Assembly (NCBI RefSeq): GCF_018614095.1
Contig: NZ_JAGGOY010000059.1
Span: forward strand, 48,626-112,625
Direction: 5' to 3'
DNA: 64,000 nucleotides
Source: Streptomyces sp. ISL-87
Lineage (GTDB): Bacteria; Actinomycetota; Actinomycetes; Streptomycetales; Streptomycetaceae
Shown here: in pieces, positions 26,467-35,697 of the stretch
How the letters are laid out: every line of letters starts with the position of its first letter
Numbering within the stretch: position 1 is the first letter of the stretch
Notes under the pieces: model-generated
Told to the model about the DNA's origin: nothing
The model's database searches: none
What the model saw: the letters and a program-made list of their open reading frames with translations, nothing else
Position numbers and translations under genes: made by a program

Positions 26467-26829
26467 ATGATGATTCCCGCGTGCCGTCTCGCCGATCTCC
26501 CGCGAGGCGAGGCCTACCGGCTCGAGTCCGATCCCCCTGTCGCGGTGTTCCACACCGAGGATGGCGAGGTCTATGCCATCGACGACACCTGCACCCACCA
26601 GGACGCGTCGCTGTCCGACGGCTGGCTGGAGGGGTGCGAGATCGAATGCCCCCTGCACGCCTCGAAGTTCGACCTGCGTACCGGCAGCGTCGACGCGCCC
26701 CCGGCCAAGCTGCCCGTACGCACCCACCAGGTCCTCGTCGAGGACGGCATGATTTACGTCCTGCTGTCCCAGGCGCCACCGAACCTCCCGCCCTGCGCGT
26801 CCGTACGCCTGGCGGGAGGCCCCGCGTGA
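26467..26829 (+). CDS. Rieske-type [2Fe-2S] ferredoxin
   Basis: A 120-residue Rieske ferredoxin. The cluster ligands are in CTHQDASLSDGW (C-x-H) and CPLHASKFDLRTG (C-x2-H), with the usual spacing of 17 residues. The length is that of the NADH-dependent three-component dioxygenase ferredoxins (BphF type). Its stop overlaps the start of the reductase gene (GTGA), and the Rieske oxygenase follows, so it probably carries electrons from the reductase to that oxygenase. An adjacent second ATG at 26470 may be the true start. Confidence 0.92.
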   Translation: MMIPACRLADLPRGEAYRLESDPPVAVFHTEDGEVYAIDDTCTHQDASLSDGWLEGCEIECPLHASKFDLRTGSVDAPPAKLPVRTHQVLVEDGMIYVLLSQAPPNLPPCASVRLAGGPA

Positions 26830-28010
26830 AGACCGTGGCCGTCGTCGGCGCGTCGCTCGCCGGGCTGTCGGCCGCCCGCTCGCTGCGCGAGCAGGGTTAC
26901 GAGGGGCGGCTCGTCCTCATCGGTGATGAGCGCCACCGCCCGTACGACAGGCCGCCGTTGTCGAAGGGGTTCCTCGCCGGAGACATCGACGAGGGCGTCC
27001 TCGCACTGGAGGCGGACGGCGAGGACCTCGCGGCGGAGTGGGAGCTCGGCACGCGAGCCATCGGGCTCGACAGCGGGTCGCGGGGCGACCGCCTCGTACG
27101 GCTCGCCGACGGCAGGTCGGTCCGGGCGGACGGGATCGTGATCGCCACCGGAGCGGCCGCCCGGACCCTGCCCGGGAGCGACGGCCTCGCCGGTGTGCAT
27201 GTGCTGCGTACGCTCGACGATGCCCGCGCGCTGCGGGCGGATCTCGCGCGCGGTGGCCGGCTGGTCGTCATCGGCGGCGGATTCATCGGAGCCGAAGTCG
27301 CCTCCACCGCGTACGGGCTCGGCCTCGACGTCACGGTCGTGGAGGCGGCCCCGACACCGCTGGCCGGTCCGCTCGGAACGGAGATGGGAGGCATCGTCTC
27401 CGAGCTCCACGGCGACCACGGCGTCCGGCTGCTGTGCGGAGCCGGCGTCCGGACTCTCACCGGAGAAGGGCGGGTGGACGCCGTCCTGCTGGAGGACGGC
27501 CGCCGTGTCCTGGCCGACACCGTGGTCGTCGGGGTGGGCGCGCGCCCGTGCACCGACTGGCTGGAGGGGGCCGGAGTGACGCTGGAGAACGGCGTACGGT
27601 GCGACGCCGCAGGCGGCACCGGCATCCCGGGCATCGTCGCGGTCGGCGACTGCGCGGCCTGGTACGACCCCGCTGTCGGGGGGCACCGCCGGGTCGAGCA
27701 CTGGACCGGCGCGCGGGAACGGCCGGCGGCGGCCGTGGCCGCCCTGCTCTCCGGAGGTACGGCCCTGCCCGAGCCGCTCCGCCCGCCCTACTTCTGGTCG
27801 GACCAGTACGGCGTCCGGATCCAGTTCGCCGGGCACGCCTCGGAATCCGACAGCGTCACGGTCGAGGAGGGCGCGGCGGCCGACCGCAGCTTCCTCGCGG
27901 TCTACCGGAGCGCGGGCCGTCCGGTTGCGGTGCTCGGGCTGAACCAGCCGCGGTTGTTCACCCGGTGGCGGCGTGAGCTGGCCACCGTCACGGCCCGTAC
28001 GGCCGGTTGA
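26826..28010 (+). CDS. FAD-dependent ferredoxin reductase
   Basis: A 394-residue flavoprotein of the BphG/rhodocoxin-reductase type. It has the FAD motif VVGASLAGLSAARSL, the RPYDRPPLSKGFL signature, the NAD motif VVIGGGFIGAEVAS, and the second FAD motif GIVAVGDCAAW near residue 270, then a C-terminal domain with YFWSDQYGVRIQFAGH. It takes electrons from NAD(P)H to the Rieske ferredoxin encoded just upstream. The GTG start is embedded in the ferredoxin stop (GTGA), so the two are made together. A hairpin follows the gene. Confidence 0.92.
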   Translation: MKTVAVVGASLAGLSAARSLREQGYEGRLVLIGDERHRPYDRPPLSKGFLAGDIDEGVLALEADGEDLAAEWELGTRAIGLDSGSRGDRLVRLADGRSVRADGIVIATGAAARTLPGSDGLAGVHVLRTLDDARALRADLARGGRLVVIGGGFIGAEVASTAYGLGLDVTVVEAAPTPLAGPLGTEMGGIVSELHGDHGVRLLCGAGVRTLTGEGRVDAVLLEDGRRVLADTVVVGVGARPCTDWLEGAGVTLENGVRCDAAGGTGIPGIVAVGDCAAWYDPAVGGHRRVEHWTGARERPAAAVAALLSGGTALPEPLRPPYFWSDQYGVRIQFAGHASESDSVTVEEGAAADRSFLAVYRSAGRPVAVLGLNQPRLFTRWRRELATVTARTAG

Positions 28011-28014
28011 CCCG

Positions 28015-28034
28015 CCGGGCACGCCTGTGCCCGG
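28015..28034 (+). terminator. Hairpin after the ferredoxin reductase
   Basis: CCGGGCAC and GTGCCCGG with a GCCT loop, 4 nt after the reductase stop. It could reduce read-through into the oxygenase gene, giving different amounts of the components. Confidence 0.6.
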
Positions 28035-28156
28035 GCCTGCCCAGTCGCGTTCCACACCGTTTTCGTACAGCACCGCTCTCGTACGACACCGTCCGGGACT
28101 GCTCTTCAACCGGCGTGTGACGACCTGATCCACGACGTTTCCCGCGAGGAGTGCAC

Positions 28157-29296
28157 GTGACAACGACCAGCCTGCCGGAGAGCCTGATCGCCACCCTTCC
28201 CGGCGCTTCCTACACCGACCCGGACATCTTCCGCCTGGAGCAGGAATACATCTTCGAGTCGATGTGGTTCTGCGTGGCGCGCTCCTCCGAGCTGGCCAAG
28301 CCGGGAGCTTTCAAGACGGTGGACGTGGGAAGCGAGAGCATCCTGGTGACCCGTTCGCGCGACAACTCGATCCGCGCCTTCTTCAATGTGTGCCGGCACC
28401 GGGGCGCGAAGCTGTGCACGGAGGAGTCCGGCGAGGTCAAGCGGGCGTTCCAGTGCCCGTACCACGCCTGGACATACGATCTTCAGGGCAAGCTCGTCGC
28501 CGCCCCCAATCTCACCAAGATGCCGGACGTCGGCCGGACCGAGTACGGCCTTGTGGACGTGGCCGTGCGCGAGTGGCTCGGCTATGTCTGGGTATGCCTC
28601 GCGGACAGTCCGCCCTCCTTCGAGGAGGAGGTGATCGGCGCCGTCGTCGAGCGGCTCGGCGATGTGGAGGCGATCGAGCGCTACAACATCGCCGACCTGG
28701 AGGTCGGAAAGCGGATCGTCTACGACGTCAAGGCGAACTGGAAGCTCATCATCGAGAACTTCATGGAGTGCTACCACTGCGCCACCATCCACCCCGAACT
28801 CACCGAGGTGCTCCCCGAGTTCGCCGACGGCTACGCGGCGCAGTACTACGTCGGACACGGCGCCAAGTTCGGTGACGACATCAAGGGGTTCACCGTCGAC
28901 GGCTCCGAGGGCCTCGACCGCATCCCCACGGTCTCCGAGGACCAGGACCGCAAGTACTACGCGATCACCATCAAGCCGCAGGTCTTCATCAACCTGGTGC
29001 CGGACCATGTGATCTTCCACCGGATGTACCCGGTCGCCGCCGACCGCACGATCGTCGAGTGCGACTGGCTGTACCTCAAGGGCGTGGTGGAGAGCGGCAA
29101 GGACGTCAGCCGTTCCGTCGAACTCTTCGACCGGGTCAACAGGCAGGACTTCGAAGCCTGCGAGCGCTGCCAGCCCGCGATGAGCTCCCGCCTGTACGCC
29201 AAGGGGGGAGTCCTCGTACCCAGCGAGCATCACATCGGCGCGTTCCACGACTGGGTGCAGGGCCGGCTGGAGCGCCCGGAACGTCAGCCCAGGTAG
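28157..29296 (+). CDS. gbcA: Rieske non-heme iron oxygenase, glycine betaine demethylase (GbcA-like)
   Basis: A 379-residue oxygenase alpha subunit. The Rieske centre is CRHRGAKLC...CPYHAWTYD; the mononuclear iron site is [15 protein letters not shown] with its two histidines. The full-length sequence matches the group that includes GbcA of Pseudomonas and related betaine/stachydrine demethylases. GbcA turns glycine betaine into dimethylglycine and releases formaldehyde. The GTG start at 28157 follows GAGGA by 6 nt. The setting next to choline oxidation genes and downstream demethylases makes betaine the likely substrate. No separate GbcB-type reductase is present; the ferredoxin and reductase upstream are the likely partners. 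Confidence 0.85.
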   Translation: MTTTSLPESLIATLPGASYTDPDIFRLEQEYIFESMWFCVARSSELAKPGAFKTVDVGSESILVTRSRDNSIRAFFNVCRHRGAKLCTEESGEVKRAFQCPYHAWTYDLQGKLVAAPNLTKMPDVGRTEYGLVDVAVREWLGYVWVCLADSPPSFEEEVIGAVVERLGDVEAIERYNIADLEVGKRIVYDVKANWKLIIENFMECYHCATIHPELTEVLPEFADGYAAQYYVGHGAKFGDDIKGFTVDGSEGLDRIPTVSEDQDRKYYAITIKPQVFINLVPDHVIFHRMYPVAADRTIVECDWLYLKGVVESGKDVSRSVELFDRVNRQDFEACERCQPAMSSRLYAKGGVLVPSEHHIGAFHDWVQGRLERPERQPR

Positions 29297-30081
29297 CCCA
29301 TGCGGTGGCTGATTTCCTGCGCGCCCTGGACCAGCAGCGGCGCGAGCTCGTGCATGCGCTCCTCGGTGAAGCGGTAACTGGGCCCCGATGCGCTGATCGC
29401 GGCGATGACCTCGCCGTCCCGGTCGCGGACCGGGGCGGCCATGGCATGGAGCCCGATCTCGTACTCCTCGAACGTCATGGCGTATCCGCGCTCAAGGACA
29501 TCACTGAGGTTCTTCTCCAGCTTCGTCCTGGTGGTCAGCGTGCTCGGCGTGAGCTTCTTCAGGCCGGCCTCGGCCAGCAGCTCCGCGCGCCGCTTCGCCG
29601 GGAGGTGGGCCAGCAGGACCTTGCCGCTGGATGTGGCGTGCAGCGGCGTCAGCTGCCCGACCCAGTTGTGCGCCGTGACCGCGCCCGGGCCGCGCACCTG
29701 GCAGAGGTTGATCGCGTAACGCTCCTCCAGGATGGCGATGTTGACCGTCTCGCCGATCTCCTCGGCGAGCCGCTCGCAGACCGGGCGGCCCTGCTGGGTG
29801 ATGTCGATACGCCCCGTGACCGCACCGGCCAGTCGTACGATCCCGAAGCCGAGGCGGTACTTGCCCCGCTCGGCGGCCTGTTCGACGAGACCGCGTGCCT
29901 CCAGTGCCCCGAGCAGGCGGAACGCGGTCGACTTATGGACATCGATCTCCGCCGCCACTTCACTGACGCCCGCCTCGCCGCGCTGGGCAAGGATCTCCAG
30001 GACGCTGACGGCGCGGTCGACGGACTGCACTCCGCCCGCCGGGGCGCCTGCGGATTCGGTAGCTGCCGTGTAGTTGCTCAT
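29284..30081 (-). CDS. IclR-family transcriptional regulator of the choline/betaine cluster
   Basis: A 265-residue regulator. The N-terminal winged helix-turn-helix ([47 protein letters not shown]) and the C-terminal IclR effector domain ([31 protein letters not shown]) are complete. It is divergent from betA and convergent with the oxygenase gene, with a 13-bp overlap of 3' ends. Its own promoter region carries three copies of the 17-bp palindrome that recurs across the cluster, so autoregulation and control of the cluster are likely. The effector is unknown; choline, betaine or a downstream product is plausible. Confidence 0.92.
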   Translation of the reverse strand: MSNYTAATESAGAPAGGVQSVDRAVSVLEILAQRGEAGVSEVAAEIDVHKSTAFRLLGALEARGLVEQAAERGKYRLGFGIVRLAGAVTGRIDITQQGRPVCERLAEEIGETVNIAILEERYAINLCQVRGPGAVTAHNWVGQLTPLHATSSGKVLLAHLPAKRRAELLAEAGLKKLTPSTLTTRTKLEKNLSDVLERGYAMTFEEYEIGLHAMAAPVRDRDGEVIAAISASGPSYRFTEERMHELAPLLVQGAQEISHRMGYLG

Positions 30082-30082
30082 G

Positions 30083-30099
30083 GCGAAACTATACGCGCT
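30083..30099. promoter_or_regulatory. Weak operator-like 17-mer at the regulator start
   Basis: GCGAAACTATACGCGCT starts 2 nt upstream of the regulator's ATG. The arms are poor but ACTATAC matches the CTATAC centre of the copy at 26442. Confidence 0.4.
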
Positions 30100-30137
30100 G
30101 TCACCAACGAAGTGACTGGTCGGTACGACGAAAGGAA

Positions 30138-30173
30138 GTTGCGTTGCTTGCAACCTAGTGCGTATAGCGATAC
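30138..30173. promoter_or_regulatory. Operator pair between the regulator and betA
   Basis: GTTGCGTTGCTTGCAAC (30138-30154) has perfect 5-bp arms, and AGTGCGTATAGCGATAC (30157-30173) follows 19 bp later. The spacing repeats that of the pairs at 26201/26220 and 26423/26442, about two helical turns, as expected for binding of two dimers. Confidence 0.7.
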
Positions 30174-30222
30174 TCGTATTAGCATGCGCGCGTATCGACG
30201 GCGCGACCGAGACGAGGCAGCA

Positions 30223-31884
30223 ATGGCGCCCCAGAAGTACGACTTCGTCATCGTCGGCGGTGGTTCGGCCGGCAGCGCACTGGCGAACCGGCTCTCCACG
30301 GACCCGGGCAACCGGGTCCTGGTCCTCGAAGCCGGCCGGCCCGACTACCCGTGGGACGTCTTCATCCATATGCCCGCGGCGCTGCCCTTCCCCATCGGCA
30401 GCCGCTTCTACGACTGGAAGTACGAGTCCGAGCCCGAGCCGCACATGAACGGGCGGCGCATCTACCACGCCCGGGGCAAGGTGCTCGGCGGGTCGAGCAG
30501 CATCAACGGAATGATCTTCCAGCGCGGCAACCCCCTGGGCTACGAGCGCTGGGGCGCCGACCCCGGCATGGAGACCTGGGACTACGCGCACTGCCTGCCG
30601 TACTTCAACCGGATGGAGAACTGCCTCGCCTCGGACCCCGAGGACGAGTTCCGCGGCCGCTCGGGACCGCTCGTCCTGGAGCGTGGCCCGGCTTCCAGTC
30701 CGCTGTTTCCGGCCTTCCTGGAAGCGGTGCAGCAGGCTGGCCATCCACTGACCGATGACGTCAACGGCTACCGGCAGGAGGGCTTCGCGCCCTTCGACCG
30801 CAATGTCCACCGCGGACGGCGGCTGTCCGCCGCGCGGGCCTACCTCCACCCGGTCATGAAGCGGCCCAACCTGACGGTGCGGACCCGGGCCTTCGTGACC
30901 CGGATCCTCTTCGAGGGCAAGCGCGCCGTCGGCGTCGAGTACCGCCGCGGCCGCGGCGCGCCCCAGCAGGTGCGCGCCGGCGAGGTGATCCTGTCCGGCG
31001 GCGCGATCAACTCTCCGCAGCTGCTTCAGCTGTCCGGCGTCGGCAACGCCGACGAGCTGCGCGCACTGGACATCGACGTCGTCCACGACCTGCCGGGCGT
31101 GGGGGAGAACCTCCAGGACCACCTGGAGGTGTACGTCCAGTACGCCTGCAAGCAGCCGGTCTCGATGCAGCCGTATCTGAAGTGGCGGCACCGGCCGTGG
31201 ATCGGCCTCCAGTGGCTCTTCCGCAAGGGCCCCGGGGCGACCAACCACTTCGAGGCCGGCGGCTTCGCGCGCAGCAACGAGGACGTCGAGTACCCCAACC
31301 TGATGTTCCACTTCCTGCCCATCGCGGTCCGCTACGACGGCTCCGCGCCGTCCGGCGGTCACGGCTACCAGGTACACGTCGGGCCGATGTACTCCGACGC
31401 CATCGGCTCGGTGAAGATCAAGAACAAGGATCCGCGCGAACACCCGGCGCTGCGGTTCAACTACCTCTCCACCGAGCAGGACCGCCGCGAGTGGGTCGAG
31501 GCGATCCGCACCGCCCGCCAGATCCTGGGCCAGCCGGCGATGGCCGCGTACAACGACGGGGAGATCTCGCCCGGACCGGCCGTCGAGACCGACGAGGAGA
31601 TCCTCGCCTGGGTGGCGAAGGAGGGCGAGACCGCCCTGCATCCGTCGTGCACCTTGAAGATGGGCACCGACGACATGGCGGTGACCGACCCGGCGAGCAT
31701 GCGCGTGCACGGCCTGGAGGGGCTGCGCGTCGTGGACGCGTCGGTGATGCCGTACGTCACCAACGGCAATATCTACGCACCGGTGATGATGGTCGCCGAG
31801 AAGGCCGCCGACCTCATCCTGGGCAATGAGCCGCTGCCGCCGTCCAAGGCCGAGTTCTACCGGCACCGGCCCACTCCCGCCTGA
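30223..31884 (+). CDS. betA: Choline dehydrogenase (GMC oxidoreductase)
   Basis: A 553-residue GMC flavoprotein. The FAD motif [18 protein letters not shown] opens the protein, the GMC signature [18 protein letters not shown] follows, then [15 protein letters not shown] (second signature), and the active site histidine lies in [11 protein letters not shown] with [19 protein letters not shown] at the end. The length and close match to BetA identify it as choline dehydrogenase, which oxidises choline to betaine aldehyde (and further). It is first in a transcription unit that starts at the operator pair at 30138-30173 and continues into the MetF-like gene. Confidence 0.9.
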   Translation: MAPQKYDFVIVGGGSAGSALANRLSTDPGNRVLVLEAGRPDYPWDVFIHMPAALPFPIGSRFYDWKYESEPEPHMNGRRIYHARGKVLGGSSSINGMIFQRGNPLGYERWGADPGMETWDYAHCLPYFNRMENCLASDPEDEFRGRSGPLVLERGPASSPLFPAFLEAVQQAGHPLTDDVNGYRQEGFAPFDRNVHRGRRLSAARAYLHPVMKRPNLTVRTRAFVTRILFEGKRAVGVEYRRGRGAPQQVRAGEVILSGGAINSPQLLQLSGVGNADELRALDIDVVHDLPGVGENLQDHLEVYVQYACKQPVSMQPYLKWRHRPWIGLQWLFRKGPGATNHFEAGGFARSNEDVEYPNLMFHFLPIAVRYDGSAPSGGHGYQVHVGPMYSDAIGSVKIKNKDPREHPALRFNYLSTEQDRREWVEAIRTARQILGQPAMAAYNDGEISPGPAVETDEEILAWVAKEGETALHPSCTLKMGTDDMAVTDPASMRVHGLEGLRVVDASVMPYVTNGNIYAPVMMVAEKAADLILGNEPLPPSKAEFYRHRPTPA

Positions 31885-31896
31885 GAAGGAGCGGCC

Positions 31897-32778
31897 ATGC
31901 CCACGCGGCCCACGCCGTATCCCGAGCGCTCCGCGCAGGCCCCCCTCACCGGGGGCCTGCCGGAGCTCCTGCACAGGGTCCGCTACGAGGTCCTGCCGAC
32001 GAAGAGCACCGAGGACAAGGTCCTCGGCTGCGTCCCCACCGACATCCCCGTCACCGTCACCGCCTCACCGGCCAAGGGCCTCGGCCCGACGCTGGACCTC
32101 GCCACCCGGCTGGCGGGCCACGGCTACCGGGTCGTGCCGCACGTCCCGGCCCGGCAGATCGTCGACCACAGCCACCTGGCGGACGTCGTCGACCGGCTCA
32201 TCGCCGCCGGTATCGAGGACGTCTTCGTGCCGGCGGGCGACGCGGACCCGCCGGCCGGGGTGTACGACGCGGCGCTGCCCGTACTGCGCCGGCTCAGCGA
32301 GCTGGGCAGCCCGTTCGCGCACGTCGGCATCACCGGCTATCCGGAGAGCCATCCCCGTATCGACGACGATGTCACCGTCCAGTCGATGTGGGACAAGCAG
32401 GCGCACGCGACCTACATCGTCAGCAATCTCTGCTTCGACCCGGGGACCCTGCGGCACTGGCTCGGGAGGGTGCGTCGTCGCGGCGTCACGCTGCCGGTAC
32501 ACCTCGGTGTCGCCGGGCCCGTGCAGCGCGCGAAGCTGCTCTCCGTGGCGACGAAGATCGGCGTGGGGGAGTCGGCGAAGTTCCTGACCCGGCACGCCGC
32601 CTGGTTCGTGCGTTTCGCGGCGCCGGGCGGCTACTCCCCGGAGAGACTGCTCCGCCGAACGGCCCCCGCGCTGGGCTCACCGGAGGCGGGCGTGGCCGGT
32701 CTGCACCTGTTCACGTTCAACCAGATCGCGGAGACGGAGCGCTGGCGCCGCGCGATGCTGGACCGCCTCGGCGGCTGA
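31897..32778 (+). CDS. Methylenetetrahydrofolate reductase-like (MetF family) protein
   Basis: A 293-residue TIM-barrel protein of the MetF family. Visible segments are RYEVLPTKSTEDKVL, IPVTVTASPAKGLGPTLDLATRL, YRVVPHVPARQI, DVFVPAGDADPP and GVAGLHLFTFNQIAETERWR. It is a divergent MetF relative, and canonical flavin-binding motifs are not obvious. It starts 13 nt after betA. Demethylation of dimethylglycine and sarcosine yields 5,10-methylenetetrahydrofolate, so a folate-linked enzyme is expected in this cluster. It may reduce methylene-THF or run in the other direction. Similar MetF-like proteins flank betaine catabolism genes in other actinomycetes, as far as I can recall. Confidence 0.75.
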   Translation: MPTRPTPYPERSAQAPLTGGLPELLHRVRYEVLPTKSTEDKVLGCVPTDIPVTVTASPAKGLGPTLDLATRLAGHGYRVVPHVPARQIVDHSHLADVVDRLIAAGIEDVFVPAGDADPPAGVYDAALPVLRRLSELGSPFAHVGITGYPESHPRIDDDVTVQSMWDKQAHATYIVSNLCFDPGTLRHWLGRVRRRGVTLPVHLGVAGPVQRAKLLSVATKIGVGESAKFLTRHAAWFVRFAAPGGYSPERLLRRTAPALGSPEAGVAGLHLFTFNQIAETERWRRAMLDRLGG

Positions 32779-32844
32779 CGGGCGCCCCGCCGGCGCCGAG
32801 CCCTAGCCGGGTTGCGGTCGAGGAGACATGATGCATCCTCCGTT

Positions 32845-32880
32845 GATGCGTATTGCACAACAGGGTGGGTGATACGCAAC
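32845..32880. promoter_or_regulatory. Operator-like pair upstream of betB
   Basis: GATGCGTATTGCACAAC (32845-32861) and GGTGGGTGATACGCAAC (32864-32880), again 19 bp apart. TGCGTAT (32847-32853) and ATACGCA (32872-32878) form a perfect inverted repeat across the two. They lie 80 bp upstream of the candidate promoter. Confidence 0.6.
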
Positions 32881-32959
32881 ATGCTCCAGCGCTGTGGCGC
32901 GGCGGGTCAAGGGGGCGCGGGCAACTGGCGGAGGCGGCAGATCCGCCCCTCCGTACCCC

Positions 32960-32988
32960 TTGACGAACGGCACCTCGTGGGCGATTGT
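32960..32988 (+). promoter_or_regulatory. Candidate promoter of the betB-proVWX operon
   Basis: TTGACG (32960-32965), 17-nt spacer and GATTGT (32983-32988). An operator-like 17-mer lies at 33011-33027, just after the expected start point, with further copies upstream. Confidence 0.45.
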
Positions 32989-33010
32989 GTCGTTCCATTA
33001 CGAGCAATTC

Positions 33011-33027
33011 GATGCGCGATACGCAAC
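33011..33027. promoter_or_regulatory. Operator-like 17-mer before betB
   Basis: GATGCGCGATACGCAAC, right arm perfect and left arm 3 of 5. It is 38 nt before the GTG start and downstream of the putative promoter, a position suited to repression. Confidence 0.65.
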
Positions 33028-33064
33028 GCAGATATCGGTGATACCCGTATGAAGGGCTCCGCGC

Positions 33065-34534
33065 GTGGCAGATCTGTACCTCGACGGCAAGTGGCGCGAC
33101 GCGATGGCGGGCGGCCACCGGGACATTCACTGTCCCGCCGACGGCACGCATGTCCGGACCGTGTGCGAAGCGACGCGAGCCGACACCGAAGCCGCGATCG
33201 CCGCGGCGCGGCACGCCTTCGACGAAGGGCCGTGGCCACGGACGCCCGAGCGTGAGCGCGGCGCGCTGCTGCTGCGCACCGCCGACGTCATGGAGCGCGA
33301 CGCCAAGGAGTTCGCCCGCGCCGAGTCTCTCGACACCGGCAAGCGCCTGGTCGAGAGCGAGTACGACATCGCCGACATCGTCGCCTGCTTCCGGTACTTC
33401 GGCGGGGTCGCGGGCACGAGCGCGGGCCGCGTGGTCGACACCGGCCGCGAGGACGCCATCAGCCGGGTCGTCTACGAGCCGGTCGGTGTGTGCGGGCTCA
33501 TCACCCCGTGGAACTACCCCCTGCTGCAGGCGGCGTGGAAGGTCGCACCCGCCCTCGCCGCCGGCAACACGCTGGTCCTGAAACCCAGCGAGCTGACCCC
33601 CTCGACCTCCATCCTGCTGATGCGCGCGCTGGAGGAGGCCGGGCTTCCCGCCGGTGTCGCGAACCTCGTCCTGGGAGCGGGAGCCGAGGCGGGCGCGCCC
33701 CTCGCGGAGCACCCGGGCGTCGACATGGTCTCGTTCACCGGCGGTCTGGAGACGGGAAAGCGGATCATGGCCACGGCCGCCGCCACCGTGAAGAAGGTCG
33801 CCCTGGAACTGGGCGGCAAGAACCCCAACGTCGTCTTCGCCGACGCCGACTTCGAGGCCGCCGTCGACTTCGCCCTCACGGCCGTCTTCCTCCACTCCGG
33901 CCAGGTCTGCTCGGCCGGTGCCCGCCTGATCGTCGAGGACTCCCTGCACGACGCCTTCGTCGACGAGGTCGTACGCCGCGCCCGGAACATCCGGTTGGGT
34001 GGCCCGTTCGACCCCGACGCCGAGACGGGCCCGCTGATCTCCGCACAGCACCGGACGAAGGTGGAGGAGTACGTCGCGTCGGGCCTGGCGCAGGGCGCCG
34101 TACTGCGCTGCGGGGGCCGGCGCCCCGATGACCCCGCACTGGCCGACGGGTTCTACTACCTGCCGACCGTGCTCGACGAGTGCCGCCAGGACATGCACGT
34201 CGTACGGGAGGAGTCCTTCGGCCCGGTGCTCACCGTCGAGCGGTTCTCGGACGAGGACGACGCCGTACGGATCGCCAACGACACCGAGTACGGACTCGCG
34301 GGCGCCGTCTGGACGCAGGATGCGGGCAGGGCGCAGCGGGTTGCCCGGCGGCTGCGGCACGGCACCGTATGGATCAACGACTACCACCCGTACGTACCGC
34401 AGGCGGAGTGGGGCGGCTTCGGGCACTCGGGAGTCGGCCGCGAGCTGGGGCCGACCGGCCTGGACGAGTACCGCGAACCCAAGCACATCTGGCAGAACAT
34501 CCAACCCCGGCCGCAGAACTGGTTCCGCGGCTGA
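33065..34534 (+). CDS. betB: Betaine aldehyde dehydrogenase
   Basis: A 489-residue NAD-dependent aldehyde dehydrogenase. It has the ALDH motifs [42 protein letters not shown], the catalytic glutamate in [12 protein letters not shown], the catalytic cysteine in [12 protein letters not shown], and the C-terminal [16 protein letters not shown]. The match to BetB and its position beside betA identify the reaction: betaine aldehyde to glycine betaine. The start is GTG at 33065. It leads an operon with the ABC transporter genes, 53 nt apart. Confidence 0.92.
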   Translation: MADLYLDGKWRDAMAGGHRDIHCPADGTHVRTVCEATRADTEAAIAAARHAFDEGPWPRTPERERGALLLRTADVMERDAKEFARAESLDTGKRLVESEYDIADIVACFRYFGGVAGTSAGRVVDTGREDAISRVVYEPVGVCGLITPWNYPLLQAAWKVAPALAAGNTLVLKPSELTPSTSILLMRALEEAGLPAGVANLVLGAGAEAGAPLAEHPGVDMVSFTGGLETGKRIMATAAATVKKVALELGGKNPNVVFADADFEAAVDFALTAVFLHSGQVCSAGARLIVEDSLHDAFVDEVVRRARNIRLGGPFDPDAETGPLISAQHRTKVEEYVASGLAQGAVLRCGGRRPDDPALADGFYYLPTVLDECRQDMHVVREESFGPVLTVERFSDEDDAVRIANDTEYGLAGAVWTQDAGRAQRVARRLRHGTVWINDYHPYVPQAEWGGFGHSGVGRELGPTGLDEYREPKHIWQNIQPRPQNWFRG

Positions 34535-34587
34535 GCTCTGTGCCACCGACGTCGAGCGCGGCCGTGCCATCCGAAGAGAGGTCGACA

Positions 34588-35697
34588 GTGACCGCAACAG
34601 AGACAGAACTGCCGCCGCAGCGCGGCGTGTCCGACGACAGGACTCCGGTCATCTCCGTCCGCGGCCTGTGGAAGGTCTTCGGGCCCAGGGCCGCGCAGGT
34701 GCCGGACTCGTCCGAGCTCTGCGGTCTTACCCGACAGGAGCTCATGCGGCAGACGGGCTGTACCGCGGCCGTTCGGGATGTGAGTTTCGATGTGTCGCCC
34801 GGAGAGGTCTTCGTCGTCATGGGCCTGTCCGGCTCGGGCAAGTCGACACTCGTGCGATGTCTGACCCGGCTGATAGAACCCACCGCCGGTGAGATCGTCT
34901 TCGAGGGCGAGGACATCCGCCGCGCGGACGACAAGCGACTGCGTGAGCTGCGGCGGCGCAAGTTCTCCATGGTCTTCCAGCACTTCGGGCTGCTGCCGCA
35001 CCGCCGGGTCGTGGACAACGTCGCGTACGGCCTGGAGATCCGCGGCATGAGCCGGGCCGAGCGCACCCGGCGCGCCATGGAGGTCATCGAACTGGTCGGC
35101 CTCACCGGGTACGAGCACTCCTACCCCGACCAGCTCTCCGGCGGTATGCAGCAGCGGGTCGGGCTCGCCCGCGCCCTCGCGGGCGACCCTGATGTCCTCC
35201 TCTTCGACGAGCCGTTCTCCGCGCTCGACCCGCTGATCCGCCGGGACATGCAGAACGAGGTCATCCGCCTGCACCGCGAGGTCGGCAAGACGATGGTGTT
35301 CATCACGCACGATCTGTCCGAGGCACTGAAGCTCGGCGACCGCATCCTCATCATGCGCGACGGCAAGACGGTCCAGTGCGGCACGGGCGACGAGCTGGTC
35401 GGCGCGCCCGCCGACGACTACGTCAGGGACTTCGTCGCGGACGTGCCCCGCTCCCATGTGCTCACGCTGCGCTGGATCATGCGCCCGGCCCGCCCGGACG
35501 ACGCCCTTGACGGACCGGAGCTCAGCCCGGACGTCGTCGTCCGTGAGGCGACGCGCGCCGTGCTCGCCGCAGACAAGCCCGTGAAGGTCGTCGAGGACGG
35601 GCGCCTCCTCGGCATCGTCGGCGACGAGGAGATCCTCGCGGTCGTCGCCGGGGGAGACGGTGACGGAGCCGGTGCCGGTGCGGAGGACGGCGCCTGA
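34588..35697 (+). CDS. proV: Glycine betaine/choline ABC transporter ATP-binding protein (ProV type)
   Basis: A 369-residue ATPase of the ProV/OpuAA class. Walker A is [11 protein letters not shown], the signature [15 protein letters not shown], Walker [15 protein letters not shown], and the switch histidine is in [13 protein letters not shown]. The N-terminus has the QAT family lead-in (VWKVFGPRA). A short C-terminal part resembles half of a CBS pair ([19 protein letters not shown]). The GTG start at 34588 lies 12 nt after GAAGAGAGG. The stop shares a base with the permease start (TGATG). The transporter likely brings in betaine or choline as a carbon and nitrogen source. Confidence 0.93.
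   Translation: MTATETELPPQRGVSDDRTPVISVRGLWKVFGPRAAQVPDSSELCGLTRQELMRQTGCTAAVRDVSFDVSPGEVFVVMGLSGSGKSTLVRCLTRLIEPTAGEIVFEGEDIRRADDKRLRELRRRKFSMVFQHFGLLPHRRVVDNVAYGLEIRGMSRAERTRRAMEVIELVGLTGYEHSYPDQLSGGMQQRVGLARALAGDPDVLLFDEPFSALDPLIRRDMQNEVIRLHREVGKTMVFITHDLSEALKLGDRILIMRDGKTVQCGTGDELVGAPADDYVRDFVADVPRSHVLTLRWIMRPARPDDALDGPELSPDVVVREATRAVLAADKPVKVVEDGRLLGIVGDEEILAVVAGGDGDGAGAGAEDGA

Noticed and set aside
26124-26825. Long 5' extension of the ferredoxin reductase frame
   Set aside because: It overlaps the promoter region and the whole Rieske ferredoxin gene in another frame; the reductase starts at the GTG in the GTGA overlap.
28106-29248. A 380-codon frame antisense to the Rieske oxygenase
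   Set aside because: Shadow frame; the plus-strand gene has the Rieske and iron motifs and a good ribosome site.
29059-30222. N-terminal extension of the choline dehydrogenase frame back to 29059
   Set aside because: This part is out-of-frame or antisense to the oxygenase and IclR genes; the GMC protein begins with its FAD motif right after the ATG at 30223.
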